DNA of 64,000 bases from Winogradskyella vidalii (GCF_013403955.1 NZ_JABFDG010000003.1:310001-374000); one strand, 5' to 3'. Numbered from the stretch's first letter, positions 1 to 8,276 are shown. A program made the numbers and translations. Notes: generated by a model from the sequence alone, not told the origin.

Positions 1-812
1 AGTGTCAATAATTGTGGTGCTAAAACGATACAACCTGTATGGCCTGTCCAATGTTCTGGGTCTAACGCAGCATCATTATGTGCTAAATTAGGATCGCCAG
101 CATTGCCAAAAATAGATTCTACAAAATCTAAATTACTGACTAAATTACCAGGCGCAAAAAAACGAACCTCTAAGGATTTTTGAGAAAGAATCCCTTTTAC
201 TTCCGGGCAAACTACAGGTCGCAATAACATAGAAACCATCGTTTTTGCTTTGTCCTCTTGATTGGATGTAAAAGGTAGTATTTTTAAGTCATCTGAAGGA
301 TTGAAAGCCGCATGTAAAAAGTGTGCTAAAACGACCTTAGGAACTTCTTGTTTATCTAACGGAACAGGCAGTGGACCTTCTACGATATGAAAGGTGCCTT
401 TAGTTGTTCTTTTATCGTGTAGTGGATTGTTTAAAATCCCTTGTTTTAGACGTGAGGACGTCACTAAATCACTTTCAAATGATGAGCCATCAGGTGGTAA
501 ACTTGCTTCTCTTGCTTGCCCTTTTTTTGATAAAATTAAGGTATCGTTAGGAATAATATACGATTTATCAATATTAACGTCTTTTAAATAGTCGTCTATA
601 AAATTTTGAATTCTTGAATCTACAGGGCTAAGGTGACTAGCCAATAGTCTAGATTTCTCACGAATACTTCTAATTAAGCCATTTGATAATACTTCAAATT
701 TAGGGTCGCAAAACTTTTCTGTGCTATCTTCAGTATCTTTAAAAGTAGGTTGCCCTATTGAGGCTAATTGTAAGTTGATAAATTGAATTAATTCTTTTCT
801 TGCTTCATCCAT
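1..812 (-). CDS. Conserved hypothetical protein, N-terminal 270 residues (partial)
   Basis: An uninterrupted minus-strand frame starts at an ATG read from 812 and runs off the window start, giving at least 270 codons. The N-terminus reads MDEARKELIQFINLQL and has no signal peptide or obvious membrane segment, so the product is probably cytoplasmic. The visible part is rich in charged and helical stretches (residues 1-75). Further on there are globular-looking motifs such as HIVEGPLPVPLDK and DPEHWTGHTGC. I do not recognise the family. The impression is of a large conserved flavobacterial protein of unknown function, and the C-terminal part that could identify it lies outside the window. The codon use looks like that of its neighbours. 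Confidence 0.7.
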   Translation of the reverse strand, partial: MDEARKELIQFINLQLASIGQPTFKDTEDSTEKFCDPKFEVLSNGLIRSIREKSRLLASHLSPVDSRIQNFIDDYLKDVNIDKSYIIPNDTLILSKKGQAREASLPPDGSSFESDLVTSSRLKQGILNNPLHDKRTTKGTFHIVEGPLPVPLDKQEVPKVVLAHFLHAAFNPSDDLKILPFTSNQEDKAKTMVSMLLRPVVCPEVKGILSQKSLEVRFFAPGNLVSNLDFVESIFGNAGDPNLAHNDAALDPEHWTGHTGCIVLAPQLLT

Positions 813-938
813 ATGCTTTAAACTATAGAAGTTTGATTAAAATCTAAATTTAAAACAAATTTATGATTCAAAAGAATTTTAAAACATGTCAAATATCATT
901 TAATAGTTAAATATTAAGACTTATGTTGACTTAATATT

Positions 939-2117
939 TTATTTAAAAGCGTTAAGGCCAGTGATATCTAAGCCTGTGATTAATAGGTGAATATCGTGGG
1001 TGCCTTCATAAGTAATGACACTTTCTAGGTTCATTGAATGACGCATTATACTGTACTCACCAGTGATTCCCATACCACCTAACATCTGCCTAGCTTCACG
1101 TGCAATATTAATCGCCATTTCTACATTGTTTCGTTTTGCCATTGATATTTGTGCTGAAGTTGCCGTACCATTTTCACGCATTACACCGAGTCGCCAAGCT
1201 AACAATTGTGCTTTGGTAATTTCAGTAATCATTTCAGCTAATTTCTTTTGTTGTAGTTGAAATTGCCCAATTGGCTTGCCAAACTGCATACGCTCTTTAC
1301 TGTAGCGCAAAGCGGTATCGTAGCAATCCATTGCAGCACCAATGGCACCCCAGGCGATTCCAAAACGTGCTGAATCTAAACATCCTAAAGGCGCACCTAA
1401 TCCAGATTTGTTAGGTAATAAATTTTCTTTTGGGATTTTTACATTATCAAAAATAAGCTCACCAGTAGCGCTTGCTCTTAGTGACCACTTATTGTGTGTT
1501 TCTGGTGTAGAAAAACCTTCCATACCGCGCTCTACAACTAAGCCATGAATACGTCCATTTTCATCCTTAGCCCATACCACAGCGATTTCACAAAAAGGGG
1601 CATTAGAAATCCACATTTTGGCACCATTTAAAAGGTAATGGTCACCCATATCTTTAAAGTTAGTAGTCATGCCTCCCGGATTAGAACCATGGTCGGGTTC
1701 GGTTAAGCCAAAAGCACCAATCCATTCACCAGAAGCTAATTTAGGTAAGTATTTTTGTCGTTGTTCTTCATTTCCATATTTCCAAATAGGATACATTACT
1801 AGAGAAGATTGAACAGAGGCTGTGCTGCGTACGCCAGAATCACCACGCTCTATCTCTTGCATAATTAATCCATAAGAAATTTGATCTAAACCAGCTCCTC
1901 CATATTCTTCAGGGATGTATGGTCCAAAAGCTCCGATGTCAGCTAAACCTTGAATGATTTGTTTAGGAAATTCTGCTTTTTGAGCATACTCTTCAATTAT
2001 GGGAGAAACGTCACGTTTTACCCATGCTCTTGCTGCATCGCGCACTAATTTATGTTCTTCTGTTAATAATTCGTCAAGGTTATAATAATCTGGTGCTTCA
2101 AATAAATCTGGTTTCAT
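939..2117 (-). CDS. gcdH: Glutaryl-CoA dehydrogenase-type acyl-CoA dehydrogenase
   Basis: This 392-residue flavoprotein has normal full length for the acyl-CoA dehydrogenase family. Known members of this branch oxidise and decarboxylate glutaryl-CoA to crotonyl-CoA in lysine and tryptophan breakdown, passing electrons to ETF. The FAD/substrate signature FGLTEPDHGSNPGGM is visible. The predicted catalytic base is Glu371, in YEGTHDIH. Arg97, in GVRSTASVQSSL, corresponds to the arginine that distinguishes glutaryl-CoA dehydrogenase from other acyl-CoA dehydrogenases. The C-terminal GTHDIHLLITG stretch is also typical of this branch. The gene stands alone, with a -7 promoter box about 120 bases upstream. 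Substrate assignment is by motif only; another short-chain acyl-CoA is less likely. Confidence 0.88.
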   Translation of the reverse strand: MKPDLFEAPDYYNLDELLTEEHKLVRDAARAWVKRDVSPIIEEYAQKAEFPKQIIQGLADIGAFGPYIPEEYGGAGLDQISYGLIMQEIERGDSGVRSTASVQSSLVMYPIWKYGNEEQRQKYLPKLASGEWIGAFGLTEPDHGSNPGGMTTNFKDMGDHYLLNGAKMWISNAPFCEIAVVWAKDENGRIHGLVVERGMEGFSTPETHNKWSLRASATGELIFDNVKIPKENLLPNKSGLGAPLGCLDSARFGIAWGAIGAAMDCYDTALRYSKERMQFGKPIGQFQLQQKKLAEMITEITKAQLLAWRLGVMRENGTATSAQISMAKRNNVEMAINIAREARQMLGGMGITGEYSIMRHSMNLESVITYEGTHDIHLLITGLDITGLNAFK

Positions 2118-2235
2118 GGAATTGATTTTAGATGCTAAAGGCTATCGCCTGCGCTCAAGTTAATGGTAATTATTGATATAATAGGAGTGAAAATGCTTAG
2201 CTGTTTTCATTCTCGAATTTATATAAAATGAGTTA

Positions 2236-2243
2236 CAAAAATA
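2236..2243 (-). promoter_or_regulatory. Candidate -7 box upstream of gcdH
   Basis: Read on the minus strand this is TATTTTTG, matching the Bacteroidota TANNTTTG consensus. It would give a leader of about 110 nt. The leader contains an imperfect hairpin (about 2185-2214). No convincing -33 TTG is seen. Confidence 0.4.
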
Positions 2244-2349
2244 ACGAAAACGATTGCGGTTTTACAATTTAATAAGTGTTTTTTGACAGCGCTAATTACT
2301 AGGATTTGTTCAGCAGAAATAAAAAATTATCGTAGCAATACGGTTAATG

Positions 2350-3381
2350 TCAATCCATTTTTTTTAATAAATACGCATAAGCTTCCATGCCTTTTGTGTG
2401 GTCAAAAACAACTTTTAAAACGCCTATTAAAGGTAAAGAAATAACAGCGCCAACAACACCCCATAACGCTGAGAATACAATGATACCGAAAATGGTAATA
2501 AATGGATTTAAATTGATTTCATCACCGATAATCCAAGGTGTTAATACATAATTTTCTACAAGTTGTGTTACTGAAATAACACCAATAACAATTAGTGCAG
2601 GTGTTGATCCAGCATATAAGTAGGATAGTAATACAGCAACGCCACCCCCAATGATATTACCAACGTACGGAATTATTGAAAATAGTGATGCAAATAAGGC
2701 TAAAAACAAGGCGTAAGGCACAGAGCCAAATAAAAACCCTATGTAATAAATAACAAAAAGGAATCCCATAATTTTTCCTTTACCCACAAAATAATTTTTA
2801 ATAGTTTGAGCAGACTTCACCATTAGCGAACTTATTGCGGCTTCATTAGAAAATTGTTTTTTAAAGAAATTTATAAATTGCTTTTTTTGCATTAAGAAAA
2901 GGATAATATATACAAAGATGATGAGTGATTGCGAGAGTAGACTCATTATAGAGGATAAAAATGTACTCGCTAAACCTTCTGCTTTTTCAACCAATTCTTT
3001 ATTACCTTCAATATAATCTTTGTAATTCCAATTTAACCGGTCGTTTGTCCATTGAGATAATGAATTGAGTTTTTCGTTTGCTTTATCTTTAATAGTAGAC
3101 CAATCTTCCGCCATGTTGCTTATTTGTGAATTTAAAAGCCAAAAAATCAACAAAAATAATATCAGCATAAGTAGAACAGCTAAGGTAATTGAAGCCCAAT
3201 TTGGCAACCCCCAACTTTTAAGTTTTTGAACGGGTATATCTAGTAATATTGCTATAATAGCAGCCACCAATAAGGGAATTACAAGGTCTTTTCCGTAGTA
3301 AAATAAAGCTATTATACCTCCACTAAGTAACAGTGTTTTTATTAAATTAAGTCCTGAAATCTCTATTTTTGGGGTGCTCAC
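2350..3381 (-). CDS. AI-2E family transporter / PerM-like permease
   Basis: A 343-residue polytopic membrane protein. Hydrophobic segments lie near residues 13-60 and 67-90, then around 145-165, and several more cover 200-330. A soluble stretch (about 90-140) lies between. The ending, with GIIVFSALWGVVGAVISLPL followed by a conserved hydrophobic tail, and the PYVGNIIGGG motif are typical of the AI-2E transporter (formerly UPF0118) family. Members have been linked to autoinducer-2 export or to ion/proton antiport, so substrate cannot be assigned from sequence. It is monocistronic between gcdH and trmN6. The ATG start gives a family-typical cytoplasmic N-terminus. Confidence 0.85.
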   Translation of the reverse strand: MSTPKIEISGLNLIKTLLLSGGIIALFYYGKDLVIPLLVAAIIAILLDIPVQKLKSWGLPNWASITLAVLLMLILFLLIFWLLNSQISNMAEDWSTIKDKANEKLNSLSQWTNDRLNWNYKDYIEGNKELVEKAEGLASTFLSSIMSLLSQSLIIFVYIILFLMQKKQFINFFKKQFSNEAAISSLMVKSAQTIKNYFVGKGKIMGFLFVIYYIGFLFGSVPYALFLALFASLFSIIPYVGNIIGGGVAVLLSYLYAGSTPALIVIGVISVTQLVENYVLTPWIIGDEINLNPFITIFGIIVFSALWGVVGAVISLPLIGVLKVVFDHTKGMEAYAYLLKKMD

Positions 3382-3524
3382 GAAAGATTTTTTTAAGTTA
3401 GATACTTAAAAATACATCAAAATTTTACAATCAACACAATTTTAGTCGTTATATATTGAATGTGGTCATGCTTAAAAACAGTGAGGAATTTTGTCTTTAA
3501 GTCAATACTTTATTTTAAAACCAA

Positions 3525-4235
3525 TTACATTTTTAAGTAAAAATCTTTAGTTAAGTTGATATAAGCTTCGGTGTATTGATGACGGGCTGTTTCTATAATC
3601 AATTCTGAAGCCTCGGTTTTTGTTTCTTCAAAAGAAAATTCTAATAAACTGCGTTTTACCTCTGTTTCGGGGTTGCCTTTAACATGAAGCAACCGATTAA
3701 GCTGTAAACCATTTTTTGATGCTAATTTTATAAATTCGGCTTCCTCTTTATAGGGGATAATCACACAAAATAGGCCTGTATTAGATAATAGGTTGCCTGC
3801 AGCATAATTTAAGTGTTCAAAAGGCATAGCGTCATTAAAGCGTGCTAAATCTCTTGCGTCGTTAGCTGTTTTGTAATTTTCGGAATAGAATGGAGGGTTG
3901 CAAATAATAAGGTCGTATTTATCATCAATTTCTTCAACAAATTCTAATAGTGAAGCATGATAACAAAACAGGCGGTCTGCCCAAGGCGAGTTTTCAAAAT
4001 TTTCAGCACATTGTTCGTAAGCATCAGCATCAATTTCTAAAGCTTCAATAGTTTCAGCATGACTTCTTTGTGCTAGCATTAAGCTCAATACACCTGTGCC
4101 AGAACCGATATCTAAAACAGAAAATGGATCGTGAGCAACAGAAGCCCATGCGCCAAGTAAAACGCCATCGGTGCCAATTTTCATGGCGCAACGGTCTTGA
4201 TTGACTGAGAATTGTTTGAATTTGAATGGCTTCAT
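3525..4235 (-). CDS. trmN6: tRNA1(Val) adenine-N6-methyltransferase (TrmN6/YfiC family)
   Basis: A Rossmann-fold SAM-dependent methyltransferase of 236 residues from the preferred start. Family members methylate A37 of tRNA-Val. The SAM-binding motif VLDIGSGTGVLSLMLAQ lies near residue 40. The catalytic NPPFY tetrad of adenine-N6 methylases is present (ICNPPFYSENY, about residue 113). The frame stays open to a TTG at 4247, but that extension lies inside the inverted repeat of the neighbouring insertion. The ATG at 4235 gives the family-typical start MKPFKFKQFSVNQ. Upstream lies the broken four-helix-bundle element and then rimM. Confidence 0.85.
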   Translation of the reverse strand: MKPFKFKQFSVNQDRCAMKIGTDGVLLGAWASVAHDPFSVLDIGSGTGVLSLMLAQRSHAETIEALEIDADAYEQCAENFENSPWADRLFCYHASLLEFVEEIDDKYDLIICNPPFYSENYKTANDARDLARFNDAMPFEHLNYAAGNLLSNTGLFCVIIPYKEEAEFIKLASKNGLQLNRLLHVKGNPETEVKRSLLEFSFEETKTEASELIIETARHQYTEAYINLTKDFYLKM

Positions 4236-4237
4236 TA

Positions 4238-4656
4238 AAAATTCCAAATGTTAAACACCAAAATCCAAAACGGATTAAGATTTGTTAATAATTGCAGATA
4301 ATATTTTCCGAAGTTGTTCCGCTTCATTTATAAGGTTGACTATTTCTTTGTCGTCAGGATTCATGTCTTTTAGTAACTTTAACCATAAGACAGATTCTTT
4401 GGCTTCTTTTCTTGAGATTTTTAATCTAAATTTAAAATCTTTATCCTCAAGCTTTTCATTAGCTTCTATATAGTTTGCGGCAACAGACCCAGATGATTTT
4501 ACTAATTGTTTTCCGTCTTCAATATTAGAAATACTTCTCTAAGCTTGAATCTACAATTGCGTGCAAACAAGTAAGTTCTTTCTTCTAAATCATAAACTTT
4601 ACCGCCTGCCATAATCCTACTCTTTGGGATTTGTTATTTTCAATTTGGAATTTGTT
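4238..4656. repeat. Inverted-repeat-bounded insertion carrying a four-helix-bundle pseudogene
   Basis: The left boundary (about 4238-4266) begins AAATTCCAAATG. The reverse complement of the right boundary (about 4626-4656) begins AAATTCCAAATTG. The two ends are imperfect inverted repeats of roughly 28 bases enclosing one decayed gene. The left end abuts the trmN6 start and the right end overlaps the rimM stop, so the block looks inserted between two housekeeping genes. No transposase is present. The boundary is inferred from sequence alone. Confidence 0.55.
4275..4612 (-). pseudogene. Frameshifted four-helix-bundle (23S rRNA intervening-sequence-type) protein
   Basis: The ATG at 4612 opens MAGGKVYDLEERTYLFARNC, a typical start for the solitary four-helix-bundle proteins related to 23S rRNA intervening-sequence proteins. 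After about 24 codons the frame diverges and stops at 36 codons. The family sequence then resumes in another frame as RSISNIEDGKQLVKSSGS, continues through VAANYIEANEKLEDKDF and SRKEAKES, and ends at a stop at 4275. A few codons also seem to be missing at the junction near 4540, so a small deletion is likely. I infer a dead gene, although a sequencing error could mimic the frameshift. Confidence 0.75.
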
Positions 4657-5185
4657 AATTTTCAATATAAAGCTCAATCAAGCCTTCAGGTGTATTAACT
4701 TCAATGGTCTTATTTTCTCGGTCTACTTTAACTATAAACTCATCGTTCATAGGAATTAAAATTTCTGTGCCATTTCGGTCAATTTCGAATAAAGATTGTG
4801 CTGTGGTATCATTAATACTTTGTAGAACTCCTACATCTCCAAAATTTGTATCCTTAATGGTGAATCCTATAACTTCATGAAAATAAAATTTATTGCCTTC
4901 AAGCTTAGGAAGTAAATCTAACGGTAAATATAATTCGGTTTTTATTAAAGCATCAGCATCAGCTTCATTATCGACGTCTTCAAATTTTAAGCGTAGTAAA
5001 TCCGATTTATGTAATTGTGATGTTTCAAGAAAGAAAGGGACTAAGTTCCCTCTTAAATCTAAGAATACAGCATCTAAATTATCATATAAATCAGGTTCGT
5101 CAGTATCTAGCTTTGCAAGGAGCTCTCCTTTGAAGCTGTATTTTGATACAATTTTTCCTAAATAAAAACAGTCTTCTTTTTTCAT
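4655..5185 (-). CDS. rimM: Ribosome maturation factor RimM
   Basis: RimM binds ribosomal protein S19 and assists 30S head assembly and 16S rRNA processing. The product is 176 residues from the preferred start. The N-terminal RimM domain begins CFYLGKIVSKYSFKGEL, and a PRC-barrel-like half follows from about residue 90 (LEGNKFYFHEVIGF). The frame extends to an ATG at 5203, but that codon lies inside an intergenic palindromic repeat. The ATG at 5185 gives the usual MKKEDCFYLGKI start, so I chose it. It lies downstream of rpsP, the common partner, but a terminator and a repeat now separate the two. Confidence 0.9.
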   Translation of the reverse strand: MKKEDCFYLGKIVSKYSFKGELLAKLDTDEPDLYDNLDAVFLDLRGNLVPFFLETSQLHKSDLLRLKFEDVDNEADADALIKTELYLPLDLLPKLEGNKFYFHEVIGFTIKDTNFGDVGVLQSINDTTAQSLFEIDRNGTEILIPMNDEFIVKVDRENKTIEVNTPEGLIELYIEN

Positions 5186-5198
5186 GACAAATGTATTG

Positions 5199-5274
5199 GT
5201 CATCCTGAACTTGTTTCAGGATCTCTTTCTAAGATAAATGAGATTCCGCTTTTCAGCGGAATTTGTTCAATGAC
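5199..5274. repeat. Intergenic palindromic repeat with two hairpins and a closing stem
   Basis: Two perfect 8-bp hairpins are visible: ATCCTGAA/TTCAGGAT (5202-5223) and ATTCCGCT/AGCGGAAT (about 5243-5262). An outer 5-bp pairing, GTCAT (5199-5203) with ATGAC (5270-5274), closes a three-way junction. It sits between rimM and the rpsP terminator. The second hairpin resembles the one at 42077-42097, which suggests a dispersed repeat family. Confidence 0.7.
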
Positions 5275-5304
5275 GTATTTTGGAAAAAGCCAAAATACTA
5301 TTTC

Positions 5305-5336
5305 ACAAAAAAACCCAGACTAAACTAGTCTGGGTT
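5305..5336 (-). terminator. Rho-independent terminator after rpsP
   Basis: An 11-bp perfect stem (AACCCAGACTA, 5312-5322, with TAGTCTGGGTT, 5326-5336) and a 3-nt loop. On the minus strand it is followed by a run of seven T. It lies 23 nt beyond the rpsP stop and before rimM. Confidence 0.85.
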
Positions 5337-5358
5337 AAAAGTATAAAAAAATTATTTT

Positions 5359-5871
5359 TTATTCTTCTTCGTTAGCTGCTGTTTCTTCAGTTGCAACATC
5401 TTCTGCTACTTCTTCTTCAACAACTGGTGCAGCTGCAGCGATACGTGCTTCATTTACTGCTTTCTCAGCTTCATGTGCTTTAGCTTTAGCTTCTGCATCG
5501 GCTTTAGATAAACCTTCAGTTTTTGCTTCAACTTTAGCCGCTTTTTCTTCTAACCAAGCGTTGAATTTTTCTTCAGCTTGCTCTTCAGTTAATGCACCTT
5601 TTCTAACACCACCAGCTAAATGGTTTTTTAACATCGCTCCTTTATAAGATAAAATAGCTTTTGCTGTGTCAGTTGGTTGTGCACCGTTTTGTAACCATTG
5701 TACAGCTCCGTTAACATCTAATTCGATAGTTGCAGGATTTGTGTTTGGATTGTAAGCACCTAATTTCTCTAAGTATTTACCATCTCTTTTAGAGCGTGAA
5801 TCCGCTGCTACGATCCAGTAATAAGGTTTTCCTTTTTTACCGTGTCTTTGTAATCTAATTTTTACAGGCAT
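5359..5871 (-). CDS. rpsP: 30S ribosomal protein S16 with long acidic C-terminal extension
   Basis: S16 is a small-subunit protein needed for 30S assembly. The N-terminal 80 residues are canonical (MPVKIRLQRHGKKGKPYYWI, then ADSRSKRDGKYLEKLGAYNP). From about residue 85 the protein carries an Ala/Glu/Lys-rich tail of some 85 residues, so it is 170 residues long against 80-90 in most bacteria. Such tails are usual in Bacteroidota S16 and are probably disordered or helical. A strong -7 box lies about 85 bases upstream, and the leader contains a small GAGGT/ACCTC hairpin just before the ATG. Confidence 0.95.
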   Translation of the reverse strand: MPVKIRLQRHGKKGKPYYWIVAADSRSKRDGKYLEKLGAYNPNTNPATIELDVNGAVQWLQNGAQPTDTAKAILSYKGAMLKNHLAGGVRKGALTEEQAEEKFNAWLEEKAAKVEAKTEGLSKADAEAKAKAHEAEKAVNEARIAAAAPVVEEEVAEDVATEETAANEEE

Positions 5872-5953
5872 AATAATTAATTAGTGAGGTTCTCGACCTC
5901 TGTTATTAATAATAACCTTCGCGACAAAATCATCTATGTCGTTTAGGCGGGCG

Positions 5954-5961
5954 CAAATATA
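5954..5961 (-). promoter_or_regulatory. -7 box of the rpsP promoter
   Basis: TATATTTG on the minus strand, matching TANNTTTG, 83 bases upstream of the rpsP ATG. The rest of the 5872-6270 intergenic region is AT-rich, contains the divergent promoter for the next gene, and shows nothing else I can interpret. Confidence 0.6.
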
Positions 5962-6206
5962 CTCTTTTTTTTTAATATAGAGGCTATTCATATCTTTTGT
6001 TTTTAACTGAAAATGAGACGAAAGGTGTAGGTGTAATATGCTTTGTATAGAGATATTTTAATGCTGTAATCTATGAAATAGCTGAATTATGACAAATATG
6101 AATGATTTCATGTGAAAAAAATGTAAATAAAATGAGTTATTATAGGGTTTTATTGCGTTTAAACGAAAAGAAAAATTCAAGATAGCGGCAATATGAAAAA
6201 AAATTA

Positions 6207-6214
6207 TACTTTTG
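6207..6214 (+). promoter_or_regulatory. -7 box upstream of the calcium-repeat lipoprotein gene
   Basis: TACTTTTG matches TANNTTTG and lies 56 bases upstream of the ATG at 6271. No clear -33 TTG is seen. Confidence 0.5.
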
Positions 6215-6270
6215 GCATTCTTGTTTCGTTATCATTGGAGCATAGATAAAATTTCTTTTTATTTTAAAAT

Positions 6271-7509
6271 ATGAAAAAACTAATACTCTTATCTCTTGTT
6301 TTTTTCACTGTTTTCAGTTGCGGTGATGAAGTCCAATTTAGTTCACCTGCATTTCAAGGGTCATATAATAATCAATTATGGAGAGCTCAAGCTTTTTCAG
6401 CAAGTATTAGTGAAACTGGTATTTTAACACTTACAGGAACAAATAATGTAGAGACTTTAGAGTTGATTCTGCCTACAGCAACCGTTGGAACTTATGTTTT
6501 AGGTGATGTTGAATCTATTGAGGCCAAATTTACCGCCGTAGATGGAACAGTTTATTCTACTAATAACCCAAGTAATTCTTTGTATCCTGATTATGGTGAA
6601 ATAAGATTAAATGAAATTTTAAATAACACCTTTACAGGAACGTTTCGTTTTAATGCTTTTGATGCAACAGGAACCAATGTCGTTAATTTTACAGGAATAA
6701 CAGAAGAAATAGATAGTGCAACGGATGAACCAATTTATGGAGGTATATTCTTTAAAGTTCCTTTGGTATCTGGTGCCATTCCTTCGGACCCTGTGGTTTG
6801 TGAGGATGTAGAGGATCTTGCTAATGTAGCTTTAGCCGCTTACGAAGCTTCAAATTCACCAGATTTAGAATTTATAATTAGAGCAGATGTAGAAGCGGCA
6901 TGCCAAAACTATATCGCTGCACTTATTAATCAACGTAATTATTGTGGTGATGTTGATGGCGCCATACAAACAATAATAGATGGTTTAGGTAGTTGTGATA
7001 TGTCTTGCGACGATGCAATCGCTAATGTAGAGGAAGCACAAACCCAATTAATTGTCGCTACTATCGGAAATTATTTTGAAAAATGTGCACAATACCAGTT
7101 TCATTTAGAAGAGCAAATTGATATTTGTGGTGATGACGATGGAAGTATCCAAGCCTTAATTGATACTCTAGACTGTGGTGATGATGATAATGATAGCATA
7201 CCAAATGTTTTTGAAGACTTTAATGGTAATGGCGATTTTGAAGATGATGATACAGATAGTGATGGTATTCCAAACTATTTAGATAACGATGATGATGGTG
7301 ATGGTGTCTTGTCACAATATGAAGCTGTAGATGAAAATGGTAACCCTGCGGATACAGATGGTGATGGCCAAGTAGATTATTTAGATAATGATGATGATGG
7401 TGATGGTATTTTAACCATAGACGAAAGTGCTGATCCAAATGCTGATGGTAATCCTGACGATGCTGTTGATACTGATGGTGATGGTGTCCCAGATTATTTA
7501 CAGGCTTAA
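6271..7509 (+). CDS. Secreted lipoprotein with C-terminal thrombospondin-3-like calcium repeats
   Basis: A 412-residue protein. It opens with a lipoprotein signal peptide (LLSLVFFTVFSC, lipid-anchored Cys17). Residues about 25-150 form a beta-rich domain resembling Bacteroidota lipoprotein domains of the DUF6252 kind. The middle (about 170-300) contains paired cysteines in recurring CGDVDG/CGDDDG contexts. From about residue 300 to the end there are Asp-rich repeats such as DTDSDGIPNYLDNDDDGDG. These are thrombospondin type 3-like and known to bind calcium in related proteins. Function is unknown; a cell-surface structural or adhesive role is an inference. It has its own promoter and terminator. 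Confidence 0.8.
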   Translation: MKKLILLSLVFFTVFSCGDEVQFSSPAFQGSYNNQLWRAQAFSASISETGILTLTGTNNVETLELILPTATVGTYVLGDVESIEAKFTAVDGTVYSTNNPSNSLYPDYGEIRLNEILNNTFTGTFRFNAFDATGTNVVNFTGITEEIDSATDEPIYGGIFFKVPLVSGAIPSDPVVCEDVEDLANVALAAYEASNSPDLEFIIRADVEAACQNYIAALINQRNYCGDVDGAIQTIIDGLGSCDMSCDDAIANVEEAQTQLIVATIGNYFEKCAQYQFHLEEQIDICGDDDGSIQALIDTLDCGDDDNDSIPNVFEDFNGNGDFEDDDTDSDGIPNYLDNDDDGDGVLSQYEAVDENGNPADTDGDGQVDYLDNDDDGDGILTIDESADPNADGNPDDAVDTDGDGVPDYLQA

Positions 7510-7530
7510 AAAAATAAAATTTTTATAAAA

Positions 7531-7565
7531 AAAAGCGTTGCTCTTCTGAGTGACGCTTTTTTTTT
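7531..7565 (+). terminator. Rho-independent terminator
   Basis: Stem AAGCGT/ACGCTT with an inner CTC/GAG pairing, followed by nine or more T. It lies 22 nt after the lipoprotein stop. Confidence 0.85.
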
Positions 7566-7687
7566 GTTAAATACACTTAAGTCTTTGTTAAGGGTGTTAA
7601 TTTTCTTGATTTGTTCTGCTTTGAGCACTATATTAAAGCTGATGTGAAACAATACACATCCTAAAAGAATATATTGAAACGGATAAA

Positions 7688-8152
7688 ATGATAAAAGATA
7701 AAATGAAGTTTTCAAAAGACATATCAAATAAATTAAACGAATTACTAGTCAAAAATTACGATGCAGAAAAAGGCTATATTAACGCTATAGAAAATATAGA
7801 GAGTGATAAATTAAAAATGTATTTTAAGCGAAGAGCCTCGGAACGTAGTGAATTTGCAAAAGAATTAAGAACTGAGATTTTGCAATACGGTGAAATACCA
7901 GAAGATTCAGGAAGTTTTAAAGGCGTCGTACACAGAAACTGGACAAGTTTAAAAGCCACATTTTCTTCCAATAATGAAGAAATGGTTCTTGAAGAAGCTA
8001 TTAAAGGTGAAGAAGCTAGTTTAGAAGAGTACAATGAGTTACTCAAAGAGCGTAACTTGCCACCGAGTATTGATGCCTTATTGTTGAAGCATAAAAATGC
8101 AATTCAGTCGGCAATCAATACTGAAAAAGTTCACGAAGAACTCGTATCGTAA
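7688..8152 (+). CDS. PA2169-type four-helix-bundle protein (DUF2383)
   Basis: A small, charged, all-helical protein of 154 residues. It reads KDISNKLNELLVKNYDAEKG near the start and EEAIKGEEASLEEYNELLKE in the third quarter, with spaced Glu/Tyr/His residues. This matches the DUF2383/PA2169 ferritin-like four-helix-bundle family. There is no signal peptide. A second ATG at 7703 (MKFSKDI) is an equally good start. The family function is unsettled and is usually linked to stress; a metal site is possible but not shown here. It is single-gene, with a terminator immediately downstream. Confidence 0.75.
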   Translation: MIKDKMKFSKDISNKLNELLVKNYDAEKGYINAIENIESDKLKMYFKRRASERSEFAKELRTEILQYGEIPEDSGSFKGVVHRNWTSLKATFSSNNEEMVLEEAIKGEEASLEEYNELLKERNLPPSIDALLLKHKNAIQSAINTEKVHEELVS

Positions 8153-8176
8153 ATATCATATTAAATAGATTTGAAA

Positions 8177-8204
8177 AGTCAGTCTAAATAGATTGACTTT
8201 TTTT
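8177..8204 (+). terminator. Rho-independent terminator
   Basis: Near-perfect 10-bp stem AGTCAGTCTA/TAGATTGACT with a 2-nt apex (a smaller stem in practice), followed by seven T. Confidence 0.8.
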
Positions 8205-8276
8205 ATGTTCAAAACTCTTTTAAAGTTCACTTTAATAAGGTGCAAATTCTATGTAATTTTATAAGCTAATTTTTTT

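Noticed and set aside
394..591. Short plus-strand frame near the window start
   Set aside because: It lies opposite the continuous minus-strand gene that runs off the window and has no independent support.
4236..4247. TTG start extending trmN6 upstream
   Set aside because: It lies inside the inverted repeat of the adjacent insertion, and the ATG at 4235 gives the family start.
5186..5203. Upstream ATG extending rimM
   Set aside because: It lies inside a dispersed palindromic repeat, and the added residues are not family-like.
7220..7438. His-rich minus-strand frame opposite the calcium-repeat lipoprotein
   Set aside because: It is the reverse complement of the GATGATGGTGATGG repeat that encodes the Asp-rich calcium repeats.
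7220..7500. GAT-rich tandem repetition suggesting a microsatellite
   Set aside because: It stays in frame and gives a well-known type of acidic protein repeat, so it is coding rather than a free satellite.
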